Shown one piece after another: positions 41,922-50,349 of a stretch of DNA of 64,000 nt. Below the pieces are notes generated by a model. The model had not been told where the DNA came from, did no database searches, and saw only the letters and a program-made list of their open reading frames with translations. A program made the position numbers and the translations under genes. The stretch covers positions 1 through 64,000 of the forward strand of contig NZ_LROM01000077.1 in NCBI RefSeq assembly GCF_001758785.1. Reading direction: 5' to 3'. Positions within the stretch are counted from its first letter, which is position 1. The number at the start of each line of letters is the position of its first letter. This stretch comes from Duganella phyllosphaerae. GTDB lineage: Bacteria > Pseudomonadota > Gammaproteobacteria > Burkholderiales > Burkholderiaceae_D.

Positions 41922-42452
41922 TTACTTGCTTGGGTAGACGATGTCGTCGCGGCGGTTCTGGGCGCGCGATTCGTCATCGGAACCGGTGGCTTTTGGCTTT
42001 TCCTTGCCGTAGCTGATGGCTTCCATCTGGGTGTCTTTCGCGCCTTGAACTTTCAGGGCGGTGACCAGTGCCTGGGCGCGCTTCTGGCCCAGGGCCAGGT
42101 TGTACTCGGCGCTGCCGCGGTCATCGGTGTTACCTTCGACCTTGACCGACACGTTCGGGTTGGAAGCCAGGAATTTACCGTGGTCGGCAACCAGGCCGTC
42201 GAACTCTGGCTTGACGGTGTACTTGTCGAAATCGAAGTAGACGCTACGGTTCTTGTAGATCGAGCTGTTCGGATCCAGGTAGGCGGCCAGTGGCGCTTGT
42301 ACCGGTGCTGCGACTGGCGCTGGTGCCGGGGTCGGTGCTGGAGCAGCTTTGACTGGCTCAGGTGCTGGCGCTGGTGCAGGTGCTGGAGTCGAGCAGGCGC
42401 TCAGCAGGGCTACGGTGCAGGCTGCCAGCAGGATGTTGGTATTTGCTTTCAT
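41922..42452 (-). CDS. OmpA/Pal-type peptidoglycan-binding lipoprotein
   Basis: This 176-residue lipoprotein has lipobox LLSACS, then a Pro/Ala linker of about 40 residues and an OmpA-like C-terminal domain (SVYFDFDKYTVKPEFDGLV, VEGNTDDRGSAEYNLALGQKRAQ, QNRRDDIVY). The Asp and Arg that hold diaminopimelate are present. It tethers the outer membrane to peptidoglycan. No tol genes are adjacent, so it is a Pal paralogue rather than clearly Pal. GGGAG precedes ATG 42452. Confidence 0.9.
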   Translation of the reverse strand: MKANTNILLAACTVALLSACSTPAPAPAPAPEPVKAAPAPTPAPAPVAAPVQAPLAAYLDPNSSIYKNRSVYFDFDKYTVKPEFDGLVADHGKFLASNPNVSVKVEGNTDDRGSAEYNLALGQKRAQALVTALKVQGAKDTQMEAISYGKEKPKATGSDDESRAQNRRDDIVYPSK

Positions 42453-42527
42453 CGATATACTCCCGATTCGAATTATGTTGTGGGGCACACTAAAGGGTGT
42501 GAGGCTGTCAAGCCAGCCGCGACCGAT

Positions 42528-42533
42528 ATTATA
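42528..42533 (-). promoter_or_regulatory. -10 element for the OmpA-like lipoprotein gene
   Basis: On the minus strand a perfect TATAAT lies 76 bases before the start codon, preceded by an AT-rich stretch but no good -35. It implies an untranslated leader of about 70 bases. Confidence 0.5.
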
Positions 42534-42567
42534 TAAGGGTTTCTCTGGTTATAATTGGCGCGCTGCA

Positions 42568-44757
42568 TTATTTTTTGATCCATGGCGCGAAGGGAGCCAA
42601 ATCGGTCCCCCTTTCGACGTACCACGCGCGGCGCGCCCTGTCGAACTGCGCGCCCAGCGCTTTCACCGCATCCTTCTCCTGGTAACTGGCTGTCAGGTAG
42701 TGACGGCCGGGAGCCGCAGCGGCAGCGGCTTGCTGCTCATGGTTGCGCGTAATCGCGGCGTCGGCGGCCGTATTGCACTGCGGCAAGCGCAGGCGGGCCA
42801 GGAACGCACTGCGGGCGCCGTTGTCGGATGGCGACAACAAGGTCAGTTTCAATCGTGCGCGGGTGGCTGCCACGTAGAACAGGTTTTCCTCGTCGCGGCG
42901 CGGTTGCTGCGGATGCGGAAACTCGTCGGCCTGCAGATACGGCACGATCACGTGGTCGAATTCCTTGCCCTTGGCATCGGCCACGCGCTCGATGAGCACC
43001 GCCTTGGGCGCGCGCTTGCGGCGCACGAATGCTTCGCGCGCGTTCATCGCGGCCCAGAAGTCGGCCAATCCCAGCCCGGACGCCGATGCCCAGGCCAGCA
43101 AGCCGTCCACCGATTTGTTGACCACGCCGGCGTCGTAAGGCCGCACGAAGATGCGGCGCGCCGCCGCTACCAGTTGCACCCGCTCGCACAATTCGGTAAG
43201 GACCAGGGCGGCCGGTGTGGCCGGGTCCAGCGTGGACAGCCAGGCGATGGCGTCGATCACGGCGCGCTTGGTGGTCACGCTGGCGACGTCGCGCCAGCTG
43301 GTCTCGACGCCGTCGCGGTATTCGTCCTCGATCAAAAACAGTTCACCCAGCAGGTCGGGCGACTTGGCGATCTGGGTCTTGAAGTGGTCAATGCGGCGCG
43401 CGCTGAAGGCCATTTCGGAAAACGCCACCAGCGCATCGACCACCGCGCCGCGCACCTGCTCCGACTTGACGGCGCGAAAATCACGCAGGGCAATCGCCAG
43501 CATGCCGCGCAAGAACAGGATTTCGTCGCGCTGCAGATAGCCGGCCATGGCCGGGGTGCGGTAATCGATGTCGGCTTCGATCAGGGCGTTTTCGATGGCC
43601 ACCGACTGGTGGCGGTCGCGGATCAGGATGGCGCAGCTGTCGAACGGATGACCATCTGCCTTCCAGCGTTGGACCGCTGCCACCACCTGGCGCGCGCAGT
43701 GGGCGGCGTCGTCGTAGTGGGGCTGGCTGATCTCGGTGCGCAGCGCCAGGCTCGATTCCACGGGCTTGTCCTTGAACGCGGCCATGGCGTAGGCCAGGTG
43801 CGGACCGTGGCGGTAGCTGTACGTGAGCGGCAGGCGCACCAGCTTGGGAAAACGCTGGTCGAACCGCTGGTTCAAAAAGGTGTCGCTGGCGCCCAGCCTG
43901 GCGTAAATCACCTGGTCCTTGTCGCCGGCGCCGACGAAATAGCATTGCGGGCGGTCGATCAGTGCTTCGAGGATGCGGAACGCCGCTTCGTTCAGGTCAT
44001 GCAGTTCGTCGCACAGCACCAGCCGGTAGTCGGGGAACTGTTCGGCCAGGCGCGCGCCGCCGACCAGGTTACAGGCCAGGTCGTAGGTAGCGTCGAACGG
44101 GCCGCGCAGCAGGGCACCGGCGCCGCCATCGAGGCGCAGCGCTTCGTATTCGAGCGTGGTCAGATAGTCGGCCACCGGCACGCCCAGCTGCTCGGCAGCT
44201 TCCTCGACGTCCATGAATTCGACGTCGGCGTCGAGCGCCATGGTGGCCTTGAGCGTCAGTTGCGTTTCCAGGAACTGGCTGACGGCGATGCTGTGGGTAT
44301 GCAGTTCCAGGCTGTCGACGCGGCCGGCGTAGCGCTCGCCCACGCGGTCCATGGCGGCCAGCGCCAGTTGCTTCAGCTGGCGCGGCTCGGTGCAGGTGCG
44401 CAGGCCGTCGCCGTCGATGGTGTCGAGCTGGCGCGCGCTGAAGTCTTCGAACGTCAGCACGTCAACGCGGTCGGCCAGCGTGGCGGGCACGCCCACGTCC
44501 AGCAGGCGCTGGCGCATGACGTCGCGCGCTTCGGGCGTAAAGGTCAGGGCCAGGATCTGTTCGGGCGGCAGCTTGCGCGCCAGCGCTTCGCCGATGCGCA
44601 GCGCCAGCGTGGTGGTCTTGGCCGCGCCAGCGTTGGCGTCTACCAGGGTGACCTTGTTTTGCGACAGCTGGATGGCGCGCTGCTCCGGTGTGGGGATCAG
44701 GCCGCGCGGCGTGAAGCGGGGTTGGTTTTGCGGTTGTGGCAACTGGGTAGCGTTCAT
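42568..44757 (-). CDS. UvrD/PcrA-like superfamily 1 helicase with C-terminal DUF5710-like domain
   Basis: This 729-residue protein has SF1 helicase motifs: Q-motif TPEQRAIQLS, a variant Walker A ANAGAAKTTTL (Ala replaces the usual Gly before Lys), TFTPEARDVMRQRL, a Walker B-like VLCDELHDLN, the GDKDQVIYARLGA motif, the YRHGPHLA motif, and VADAKGKEFDHVIVPYL with FYVAATRARLKL. The last 45 residues (YLTASYQEKDAVKALGAQF) match the small DUF5710 domain found with nucleic-acid enzymes. It lacks a nuclease domain. The role is presumably DNA unwinding in repair. It lies three bases after a LacI-type regulator gene. Confidence 0.85.
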   Translation of the reverse strand: MNATQLPQPQNQPRFTPRGLIPTPEQRAIQLSQNKVTLVDANAGAAKTTTLALRIGEALARKLPPEQILALTFTPEARDVMRQRLLDVGVPATLADRVDVLTFEDFSARQLDTIDGDGLRTCTEPRQLKQLALAAMDRVGERYAGRVDSLELHTHSIAVSQFLETQLTLKATMALDADVEFMDVEEAAEQLGVPVADYLTTLEYEALRLDGGAGALLRGPFDATYDLACNLVGGARLAEQFPDYRLVLCDELHDLNEAAFRILEALIDRPQCYFVGAGDKDQVIYARLGASDTFLNQRFDQRFPKLVRLPLTYSYRHGPHLAYAMAAFKDKPVESSLALRTEISQPHYDDAAHCARQVVAAVQRWKADGHPFDSCAILIRDRHQSVAIENALIEADIDYRTPAMAGYLQRDEILFLRGMLAIALRDFRAVKSEQVRGAVVDALVAFSEMAFSARRIDHFKTQIAKSPDLLGELFLIEDEYRDGVETSWRDVASVTTKRAVIDAIAWLSTLDPATPAALVLTELCERVQLVAAARRIFVRPYDAGVVNKSVDGLLAWASASGLGLADFWAAMNAREAFVRRKRAPKAVLIERVADAKGKEFDHVIVPYLQADEFPHPQQPRRDEENLFYVAATRARLKLTLLSPSDNGARSAFLARLRLPQCNTAADAAITRNHEQQAAAAAAPGRHYLTASYQEKDAVKALGAQFDRARRAWYVERGTDLAPFAPWIKK

Positions 44758-44760
44758 CCG

Positions 44761-45891
44761 CTACATTATAGCGACCGGCGCGGCCAGGCCCGGGGTGGCG
44801 CCGGTGATTGTGCTGAAGACCGGCTCCAGGCGCGCGGTGGCGCCCTCGATGAACTGGGCGCTGAACACGCGGCGGTCCGGCGTGGCGGCGGGATGATTGT
44901 TGTCGATGACGGCGCACAGCAATTCGGCGGCGGCCTGCGCCATCCTCGGCATCGGCTGGCGCAGGGTGGTGAGGTTGTAGCTGAGCCAGTTGGATGGCTC
45001 GACCGCGTCGAAGCCGGCCACCGACAACTGGCGCGGCACGTCGATGCCCAGCTCGTGGCGCGCGCAATCGAGGCAACCGATGGCCATCACGTCGCTGCCG
45101 CAGATGATCGCATCGGGCACCGCGCCCATGGCGCTGATGATGGCGCGCAGGCCGGCCGCGCCGCTCGGGTAGTCGGACTGGCCCGGCACCACCACCGGCG
45201 GTGGCAGGCCCAGTTCGGCCAGCCGCTCGCAGGCGCCGCGCCGGCGCTCGTTGGCGACCGTGGAGTCCTCCAGGCCGGCAATGATGCCGAAGCGGCGGTG
45301 GCCGGCGGCGGCCAGGCGCGACACCAGCATGCGGCCGGCCTCGCGGTGGTCGCAGGTGACGGTGTGGACGGGGCGCTCGCGCACGGTGCGGTTGAACAGC
45401 ACCAGCGGCATCTGGCGCCGCTCGAATTCGGCGATGTGCCCGGACGAGAGGTGGGCGGCGGCGATCACGCCGTCGACCTGGTACTGCCACACCTCGGACA
45501 ATACGCGCTCGACGTCGGTTTCCCTGGGCAGCATGAACAGCAGCACGCGCTTGCCGCGCGCGCCCATTTGCTGGCTTAATTCACCGAGCAGTTCCGGGTA
45601 GTGCAGGTTGGCCTGGCTGGCGATCAGCACGGCCACGATATTCGAGCGCCGCGTGATCAGGCTGCGGGCGGCGGCGTTGGGAATATAGTCGAGCAGGCCG
45701 GCGGCCTTCATCACCCGGGCCAGCGTGGTCTCGGAGACGCTGGCGCCGGCCTGGAAGCAGCGCGACACCGCCGACTGCGACACGCCGGCCACCAGCGCCA
45801 CGTCGTACGAGGTCACGCGGCGCGCCTCGCGGGCGATCACGGCTTTGTGGGCGAGGGCGGCAGCTTCCACGCACGGCTTTGGTTTGGTCAT
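44761..45891 (-). CDS. LacI-family transcriptional regulator
   Basis: This 376-residue repressor has the LacI helix-turn-helix near residues 25-75 (TSYDVALVAGVSQSAVSRCF, YIPNAAARSLITRRSN) and a periplasmic-binding-like ligand domain (VAVLIASQANLHYPELLGEL, VDGVIAAAHLSSG, DAIICGSDVMAIGCLDCAR, LSVAGFDAVEPSNW). The ligand is probably a sugar, but no sugar genes are near. ATG 45891 is the likely start. It is followed by the helicase gene, an odd operon partner. Two palindromes upstream are candidate binding sites. Confidence 0.9.
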   Translation of the reverse strand: MTKPKPCVEAAALAHKAVIAREARRVTSYDVALVAGVSQSAVSRCFQAGASVSETTLARVMKAAGLLDYIPNAAARSLITRRSNIVAVLIASQANLHYPELLGELSQQMGARGKRVLLFMLPRETDVERVLSEVWQYQVDGVIAAAHLSSGHIAEFERRQMPLVLFNRTVRERPVHTVTCDHREAGRMLVSRLAAAGHRRFGIIAGLEDSTVANERRRGACERLAELGLPPPVVVPGQSDYPSGAAGLRAIISAMGAVPDAIICGSDVMAIGCLDCARHELGIDVPRQLSVAGFDAVEPSNWLSYNLTTLRQPMPRMAQAAAELLCAVIDNNHPAATPDRRVFSAQFIEGATARLEPVFSTITGATPGLAAPVAIM

Positions 45892-45984
45892 CGTCTCGTT
45901 GTTGAGGTGCGAGGCGCGCACCTGGCACGCCTGGCGACACCAGCGGTTGTATTGCCATGAGCATAATCAAGAAATTTCCCATAG

Positions 45985-45998
45985 GCAATATGAATTGC
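45985..45998. promoter_or_regulatory. Palindrome A between the LacI-type and Hsp70-like genes
   Basis: GCAAT and ATTGC flank ATGA. It lies 94 bases upstream of the LacI-type start, in the AT-rich divergent region, and may be an autoregulatory operator. Confidence 0.35.
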
Positions 45999-46010
45999 GA
46001 TTTAAGGCGA

Positions 46011-46024
46011 TTTCCATGTGGAAA
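46011..46024. promoter_or_regulatory. Palindrome B between the LacI-type and Hsp70-like genes
   Basis: TTTCC and GGAAA flank ATGT, 114 bases before the Hsp70-like start. It differs in sequence from palindrome A, so a second regulator or a chance palindrome is possible. Confidence 0.35.
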
Positions 46025-46137
46025 CTACCTACGTATTCCGACGCATACTGTCGCATCGATGCGATTTTTAGGGCCAGCGGCGGCTGGCTGCGCATTTTCT
46101 GGTAGCATATCGCCCCTTTATCAGTTGAAGGGGCGAC

Positions 46138-47400
46138 ATGGCCAACGCATGCGGCGTCGATTTCGGAACGTCAAATTCCACGGTGGGCTGGGTACGGCCC
46201 GGCCACCCTGTAATGCTGGGCCTGGAAGACGGCAAAACTACCTTGCCGTCGGTCGTGTTCTTCAACGCCGACGAGGAAGAAGTCAAGTTCGGGCGCGCAG
46301 CGCTGGCCGACTACCTGGCCGGTTACGAGGGCCGCCTGATGCGCTCGCTCAAGAGCCTGCTCGGCACCAGCCTGATCGACGGCCAGACCGAGGTCGGTGG
46401 CCGCGCGCTGCCGTTCCGCATGTTGCTGGCGCAGTTTATCGGCGAGCTCAAGCACCGCGCCGAGCGCGCCGCCGGCCGCCAGTTCCATTCCGCCGTGTTC
46501 GGCCGCCCGGTGCACTTCATCGACGACAGCGCCGCCAACGATCAATTGGCCGAAGACACGCTGGCCGAGATTGCCCGCTCGGTCGGCTTTACCGACATCG
46601 CCTTCCAGTTCGAGCCGATCGCCGCCGCTTTCGATTACGAGTCGCAGATTGACCGCGAGGAACTGGTGCTGATCGCCGACATCGGCGGCGGTACCTCCGA
46701 CTTTTCGCTGGTGCGCCTGTCACCGGACCGCGCCAAAAAAGCCGAGCGGCGCGACGACATCCTGGCCAATGGCGGCGTCCACATCGGCGGCACCGATTTC
46801 GATAAATACCTGAGCCTGGCGGCGGTGATGCCGCTGCTGGGCTTTGGCAGCAAGCTGCGCAACGGCAGCGAAGTGCCATCGAGCTATTTTTTCAACCTGG
46901 CCACCTGGCATACCATCAACCAGGCCTACACCAAGAAGATGTGGACCCAACTGGCCGACCTGCTGCGCGATTCGGCCGAGCAGGAAAAGCTGGGCCGCCT
47001 GCAGCGGCTGATCGACGACCGCGCCGGCCACTGGCTGGCGATGAAGTCGGAAGAAGGCAAGATCGCGCTGTCCGGCGCCGAGCAGCACCTGCTGGAACTC
47101 GACCGCCTGAGCCCGCCGGTCACGCTGGAACTCGACCGCAGCCGTTTTGACGATTCCATCAGCCACCTGGTCGGTTCGGTGGAAACCACCGTGCTCGACC
47201 TGCTGCGCGACGCCGGCGTCACGCCCGACCAGGTCGATACCGTGTTCTTTACCGGTGGTTCGAGCGGTGTGCGCATGTTGCGCGAGCGGATTGCGGCGCT
47301 GGTGCCGGCCGCGCGCAAGGTCGAGGGCGACCTGTTCGGCAGCATCGGCGCCGGCCTGGCGCTCGACGCGGTGCGCAAGTTCGGCGGCGCCCATGCTTGA
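46138..47400 (+). CDS. yegD: Hsp70-family protein, YegD-like
   Basis: This 420-residue protein has the actin/Hsp70 ATPase fold: phosphate-1 loop GVDFGTSNSTVGW, connect and phosphate-2 motifs LIADIGGGTSDFSLV, GGVHIGGTDFDKYL and the adenosine motif VFFTGGSSGVRML. The substrate-binding domain of DnaK is absent; length fits YegD, a chaperone-like protein of unknown client. GAAGGGG precedes the ATG. The 3' end overlaps the exonuclease gene by eight bases, so the two are coupled. Confidence 0.87.
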   Translation: MANACGVDFGTSNSTVGWVRPGHPVMLGLEDGKTTLPSVVFFNADEEEVKFGRAALADYLAGYEGRLMRSLKSLLGTSLIDGQTEVGGRALPFRMLLAQFIGELKHRAERAAGRQFHSAVFGRPVHFIDDSAANDQLAEDTLAEIARSVGFTDIAFQFEPIAAAFDYESQIDREELVLIADIGGGTSDFSLVRLSPDRAKKAERRDDILANGGVHIGGTDFDKYLSLAAVMPLLGFGSKLRNGSEVPSSYFFNLATWHTINQAYTKKMWTQLADLLRDSAEQEKLGRLQRLIDDRAGHWLAMKSEEGKIALSGAEQHLLELDRLSPPVTLELDRSRFDDSISHLVGSVETTVLDLLRDAGVTPDQVDTVFFTGGSSGVRMLRERIAALVPAARKVEGDLFGSIGAGLALDAVRKFGGAHA

Positions 47401-48010
47401 TCAACCGATCGTCATGCTCGACTTCGAGACCACCGGCCTCTCGCCGGTGATGGGAGATCGCATTACCGAGGTAGCCGCGCTGCGCATCGTCGGCGGCGAG
47501 GTGGTCGAGCGTTACGTCTCGCTGGTCAACTGCAATGTGCGCATTCCGTCGTTCATCACCGGCCTGACCGGCATTACCCAGGCCATGGTGGACAGTGCGC
47601 CGCCGGTGCGCCAGGTGCTGCCGGAGCTGCTCGAGTTTATCGGCAGCGACGCGCTGTCGGCCCATAACGCCAGCTTCGACGAGAAATTCCTGCTGGCCGA
47701 GGCCGCGCGCCTGGACCTGCAGGCGCGCCACCAGTCGCTGGTGTGCTCGCTAAAACTGTCGCGCCGGGTGTTTCCGCAACTGCCCAGCTACAAGCTGGGG
47801 CAACTGTCGGGCCAGCTCGGGATACGCTTCAGGAGCGCAGCCCACCGGGCCGAGTCCGATGCCGAGGTGGCGGCGCAGGTGCTGATCCATATCGGCAAGC
47901 ATATTGGCGCCACGTACGGCATCGCCGCAGTCGACCCGGCGCTGCTGGTGTCGGTCAACAAGCTGGCGGCGGCCAAGGTGCACCAGTTCCTGCTGAAACA
48001 CCCGCGCTAG
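47393..48010 (+). CDS. DEDDh 3'-5' exonuclease, DnaQ-like
   Basis: This 205-residue nuclease has the DnaQ-type motifs: ExoI VMLDFETTGLSP (Asp, Glu), ExoII SAHNASFDEKFL (Asp) and ExoIII HRAESDAEVA (His, Asp). These four acidic residues bind two metal ions and the His completes the DEDDh set. It resembles the stand-alone epsilon-like exonucleases. ATG 47393 overlaps the Hsp70-like gene. Role in repair or RNA processing cannot be separated. Confidence 0.9.
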   Translation: MLDQPIVMLDFETTGLSPVMGDRITEVAALRIVGGEVVERYVSLVNCNVRIPSFITGLTGITQAMVDSAPPVRQVLPELLEFIGSDALSAHNASFDEKFLLAEAARLDLQARHQSLVCSLKLSRRVFPQLPSYKLGQLSGQLGIRFRSAAHRAESDAEVAAQVLIHIGKHIGATYGIAAVDPALLVSVNKLAAAKVHQFLLKHPR

Positions 48011-48121
48011 ACGCGTCTTAGCGCCAACCGTCCCGGACGCGTTTGACTCCGCGCAAACGCCGGACTCGGGCGGGTTTTACACTTTAGTCAATTAAGTTGC
48101 CAAACTGACTAGAGGTGTACC

Positions 48122-49384
48122 ATGAACAACCAGCGCTCGGCCAGGGATGGCTACGACAGTTACCTGTGGTATCGGTCCGCCGCCGAGCGTGGCAATCCCT
48201 ACGCCCAGTTCAATCTCGGCCTGCTCTACAAGCATGGCCGCGGCGTGGCGCGCGACGACCGCCAGGCCGCGCACTGGATCCACAAGGCTGCCCAGCAAGG
48301 GCTGGCCTTCGCCCAGAACCATCTCGGGGTGCTGTACTACAACGGCCGTGGCGTGCCGCCCAGCGACCGCGCGGCGGTCAGGTGGTTTCGCAGCGCGGCC
48401 GGCCAGGGCGAGGCCGCGGCCCAGCAAAACCTGGCGCTGATGTACAAGCAGGGACGCGGCGTGCCGCGCAACGACGAAACTGCGCTGTCGTGGTGCTTCC
48501 TGGCGTCCGAACAGGGCGTGGCCAGCGCCCAGGCCTTCCTCGGTCTGGCCTATGCGCGCGGCGTCGGCGTGCGCCGCAACGACGCGCTGGCGCTGGCCTG
48601 GTTGCGCAAGGCGGCGCTGCAAAACCATGCCGGCGCCCAGCGCAATCTCGGCTTGATGTACAAGCGGGGCCAGGGCGTGGCGCGCTGCGACCACTTGGCG
48701 CTGGCCTGGCTGCGCCAGGCAGCCGCCCACAACGATGCGGTGGCGCAGCGCCTGGTGGGGGTGGCCTATGCCGAAGGCCAGGGCGTGGCGGCCGACCCGC
48801 AGCGCGCCTTTGCCTGGCTGCTGCGCGCCGCCGAACAGGAAGATGCCGACGCCCAGTTCAACCTCGGCATCCTGCTGGCCAATGGCCGCGTTGGCAAGGG
48901 GGGCGACCCCGCTGGCGGCGTCATGCGCGACGACGAACTGGCGTTTTCCTGGTACTGCCGCGCTGCGCAGTCGGGCCACGTGCTGGCCCAGTACAACCTG
49001 GCCGGGATGTACGCGCGCGGCCGTGGCGCGCCGCGCGACGATGTGCGCGCACTGGGCTGGTACCGGCGGGCGGCGGAGCAGGGCGCGGCCAGCGCCCAGT
49101 TCAACGTGGCGGTGATGTACGCCAACGGCCAGGGCACGGCGCGCGACGCCGCGCAGGCCGTGCTCTGGTACCGCCGCGCCGCCGTCCAGGGCGACGCCAG
49201 CGCCCAGAACAACCTGGGCGTGATGTACGCCAACGGCTGCGGCGTTCCCGCCGACGACCGCCGCGCTGCCCAATGGTACGCCCGCGCTGCCCGCCAGGGC
49301 CACGCGCTGGCGCAGATCAACCTGGGCGCCATGTATGGCGGGGGCCGAGGCGTGCAGCGCGATCCGGCGCGCGCTTTCATGTGA
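48122..49384 (+). CDS. Sel1-like repeat protein, cut short by an in-frame TGA
   Basis: This 420-residue protein is built of about eleven Sel1-like repeats of 36-40 residues, each with the pattern A-Q-x-N-L-G-x-M-Y-x-x-G-x-G-V (for example AQFNLGLLYKHGRGVARDD, AQRNLGLMYKRGQGVARCD, AQNNLGVMYANGCGV). Such arrays mediate protein contacts. There is no signal peptide. Right after RDPARAFM comes TGA (49382-49384), where Sel1 units expect Trp. The frame then stays open for 51 further codons that read like the end of the last repeat. The gene is best seen as carrying a recent nonsense mutation. Confidence 0.88.
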   Translation: MNNQRSARDGYDSYLWYRSAAERGNPYAQFNLGLLYKHGRGVARDDRQAAHWIHKAAQQGLAFAQNHLGVLYYNGRGVPPSDRAAVRWFRSAAGQGEAAAQQNLALMYKQGRGVPRNDETALSWCFLASEQGVASAQAFLGLAYARGVGVRRNDALALAWLRKAALQNHAGAQRNLGLMYKRGQGVARCDHLALAWLRQAAAHNDAVAQRLVGVAYAEGQGVAADPQRAFAWLLRAAEQEDADAQFNLGILLANGRVGKGGDPAGGVMRDDELAFSWYCRAAQSGHVLAQYNLAGMYARGRGAPRDDVRALGWYRRAAEQGAASAQFNVAVMYANGQGTARDAAQAVLWYRRAAVQGDASAQNNLGVMYANGCGVPADDRRAAQWYARAARQGHALAQINLGAMYGGGRGVQRDPARAFM

Positions 49385-49540
49385 ATGTGCCTGGCCGCCG
49401 AAAAAGGCGAAGCGGCGGCAATTGCCAATTGCGCCGTCCTGGCTCCGGCCATGAGCGCGCCGGCCATGGCGCGGGCCCAGGAACTGCTGCTGCGCTGGCG
49501 GTTGCGCGTTCAGAATGGCCGCGCGCTGCTATCGACCTGA
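49385..49540 (+). pseudogene. Cut-off C-terminal end of the Sel1-repeat gene
   Basis: The codons after the TGA continue in the same frame with MCLAAEKGEAAAIANCAVLA, the expected helix of a last Sel1 unit, plus a short basic tail, and stop at 49538-49540. Reading TGG instead of TGA would restore AFMWMCLAAEKGE. Either a point mutation or a sequence error explains it; programmed readthrough is less likely. Confidence 0.7.
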
Positions 49541-49563
49541 AAGCATCTGTGACAGCGCGAACC

Positions 49564-49599
49564 AATTTGCGACACAATTGACGTCCGCCGTCGCAAATT
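49564..49599. repeat. Perfect ten-base inverted repeat
   Basis: AATTTGCGAC (49564-49573) and GTCGCAAATT (49590-49599) flank 16 bases, about 100 bases before the cupredoxin-like gene. It could be the operator of that operon or a 3' structure of the Sel1 gene. Confidence 0.45.
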
Positions 49600-49697
49600 C
49601 GCGCCCATCACAGTAACTATTGCCATGATGCATCGTCCAGGCGCTACAATGGGTGATCGACGAGTTCAATTCCGCCACCTCACACCCCGGGTAAGCC

Positions 49698-50339
49698 ATG
49701 CGACGTTTTATGAGCCGCGCTGTGATCGCCAGCGCCCTGACAGGTTGTTGCATTGTCGCCGGCGCCACCGGCATAGCGGTGCAGGTGCAGGACGCTGCCG
49801 GCAAGCCCTTGCCCGACACCGTGGTGTACCTCGAGCCGGAAGGCGGCTTTAGTGGCGGCAAGGCACCCACGGGCGCCGAAATCGAGCAAAAAGGCCTGAA
49901 GTTCCTGCCCCTGGTCACCGTGATCCAGACCGGCGCCAGGATCAATTTCCCCAACAACGACAAGGTGCGCCACCACATCTATTCGTTCTCGCCCGCGCAC
50001 AAATTCGACCAGAAGCTGTATTCGGGCCAGGCCGCCACGCCACAGGTATTCGACAAGGCCGGCACCGTGGTCCTGGGCTGCAATATCCACGACAAGATGC
50101 TGGCGTATATCAAAATCGTCGAGACGCCGTACTTCGGCAAGACCGATGGCGCCGGCGCGGTGCGCATCGAACTGCCGGCCGGCGGCAAGTACACGGTGCG
50201 CGCCTGGCACTACAACACCGTGGGTGGCGCCACGCCCGAGCAGGCGCTGCTGGTGAAGGCCGGCGACACGGTCGCCACCGCCATCTTCAAGCTGCCCATG
50301 AAGCCGCCGGCGCCTGCCGACGGCGCGGCGTCGCTGTAG
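49698..50339 (+). CDS. Periplasmic cupredoxin-like protein (methylamine-utilisation annotation type)
   Basis: This 213-residue protein has a signal peptide (about 1-22, ending VAGA). The cupredoxin-like domain carries type-1 copper ligands: His in KVRHHIYSF and Cys, His, Met in GCNIHDKMLAYI. The N-terminal half (VQVQDAAGKPLPDTVVYLEP) resembles carboxypeptidase-regulatory folds common in this group. Such genes are often annotated 'methylamine utilisation protein' without evidence. It precedes a membrane GGDEF/EAL gene by only ten bases; this pairing suggests a copper or redox signal passed to c-di-GMP turnover, by inference. Confidence 0.8.
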   Translation: MRRFMSRAVIASALTGCCIVAGATGIAVQVQDAAGKPLPDTVVYLEPEGGFSGGKAPTGAEIEQKGLKFLPLVTVIQTGARINFPNNDKVRHHIYSFSPAHKFDQKLYSGQAATPQVFDKAGTVVLGCNIHDKMLAYIKIVETPYFGKTDGAGAVRIELPAGGKYTVRAWHYNTVGGATPEQALLVKAGDTVATAIFKLPMKPPAPADGAASL

Positions 50340-50349
50340 AGATTACGGC

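Noticed and set aside
42349..45579. A 1076-codon open frame on the plus strand opposite the helicase and LacI-type genes
   Set aside because: It is antisense to two genes with clear domains; the product is low-complexity Arg/Gly/His-rich and crosses three separate genes.
48115..49581. A 488-codon frame overlapping the Sel1 gene in another phase
   Set aside because: It is Arg/Pro/Gly-rich and an artefact of the repeated Sel1 codons; the Sel1 frame has the real periodic motif.
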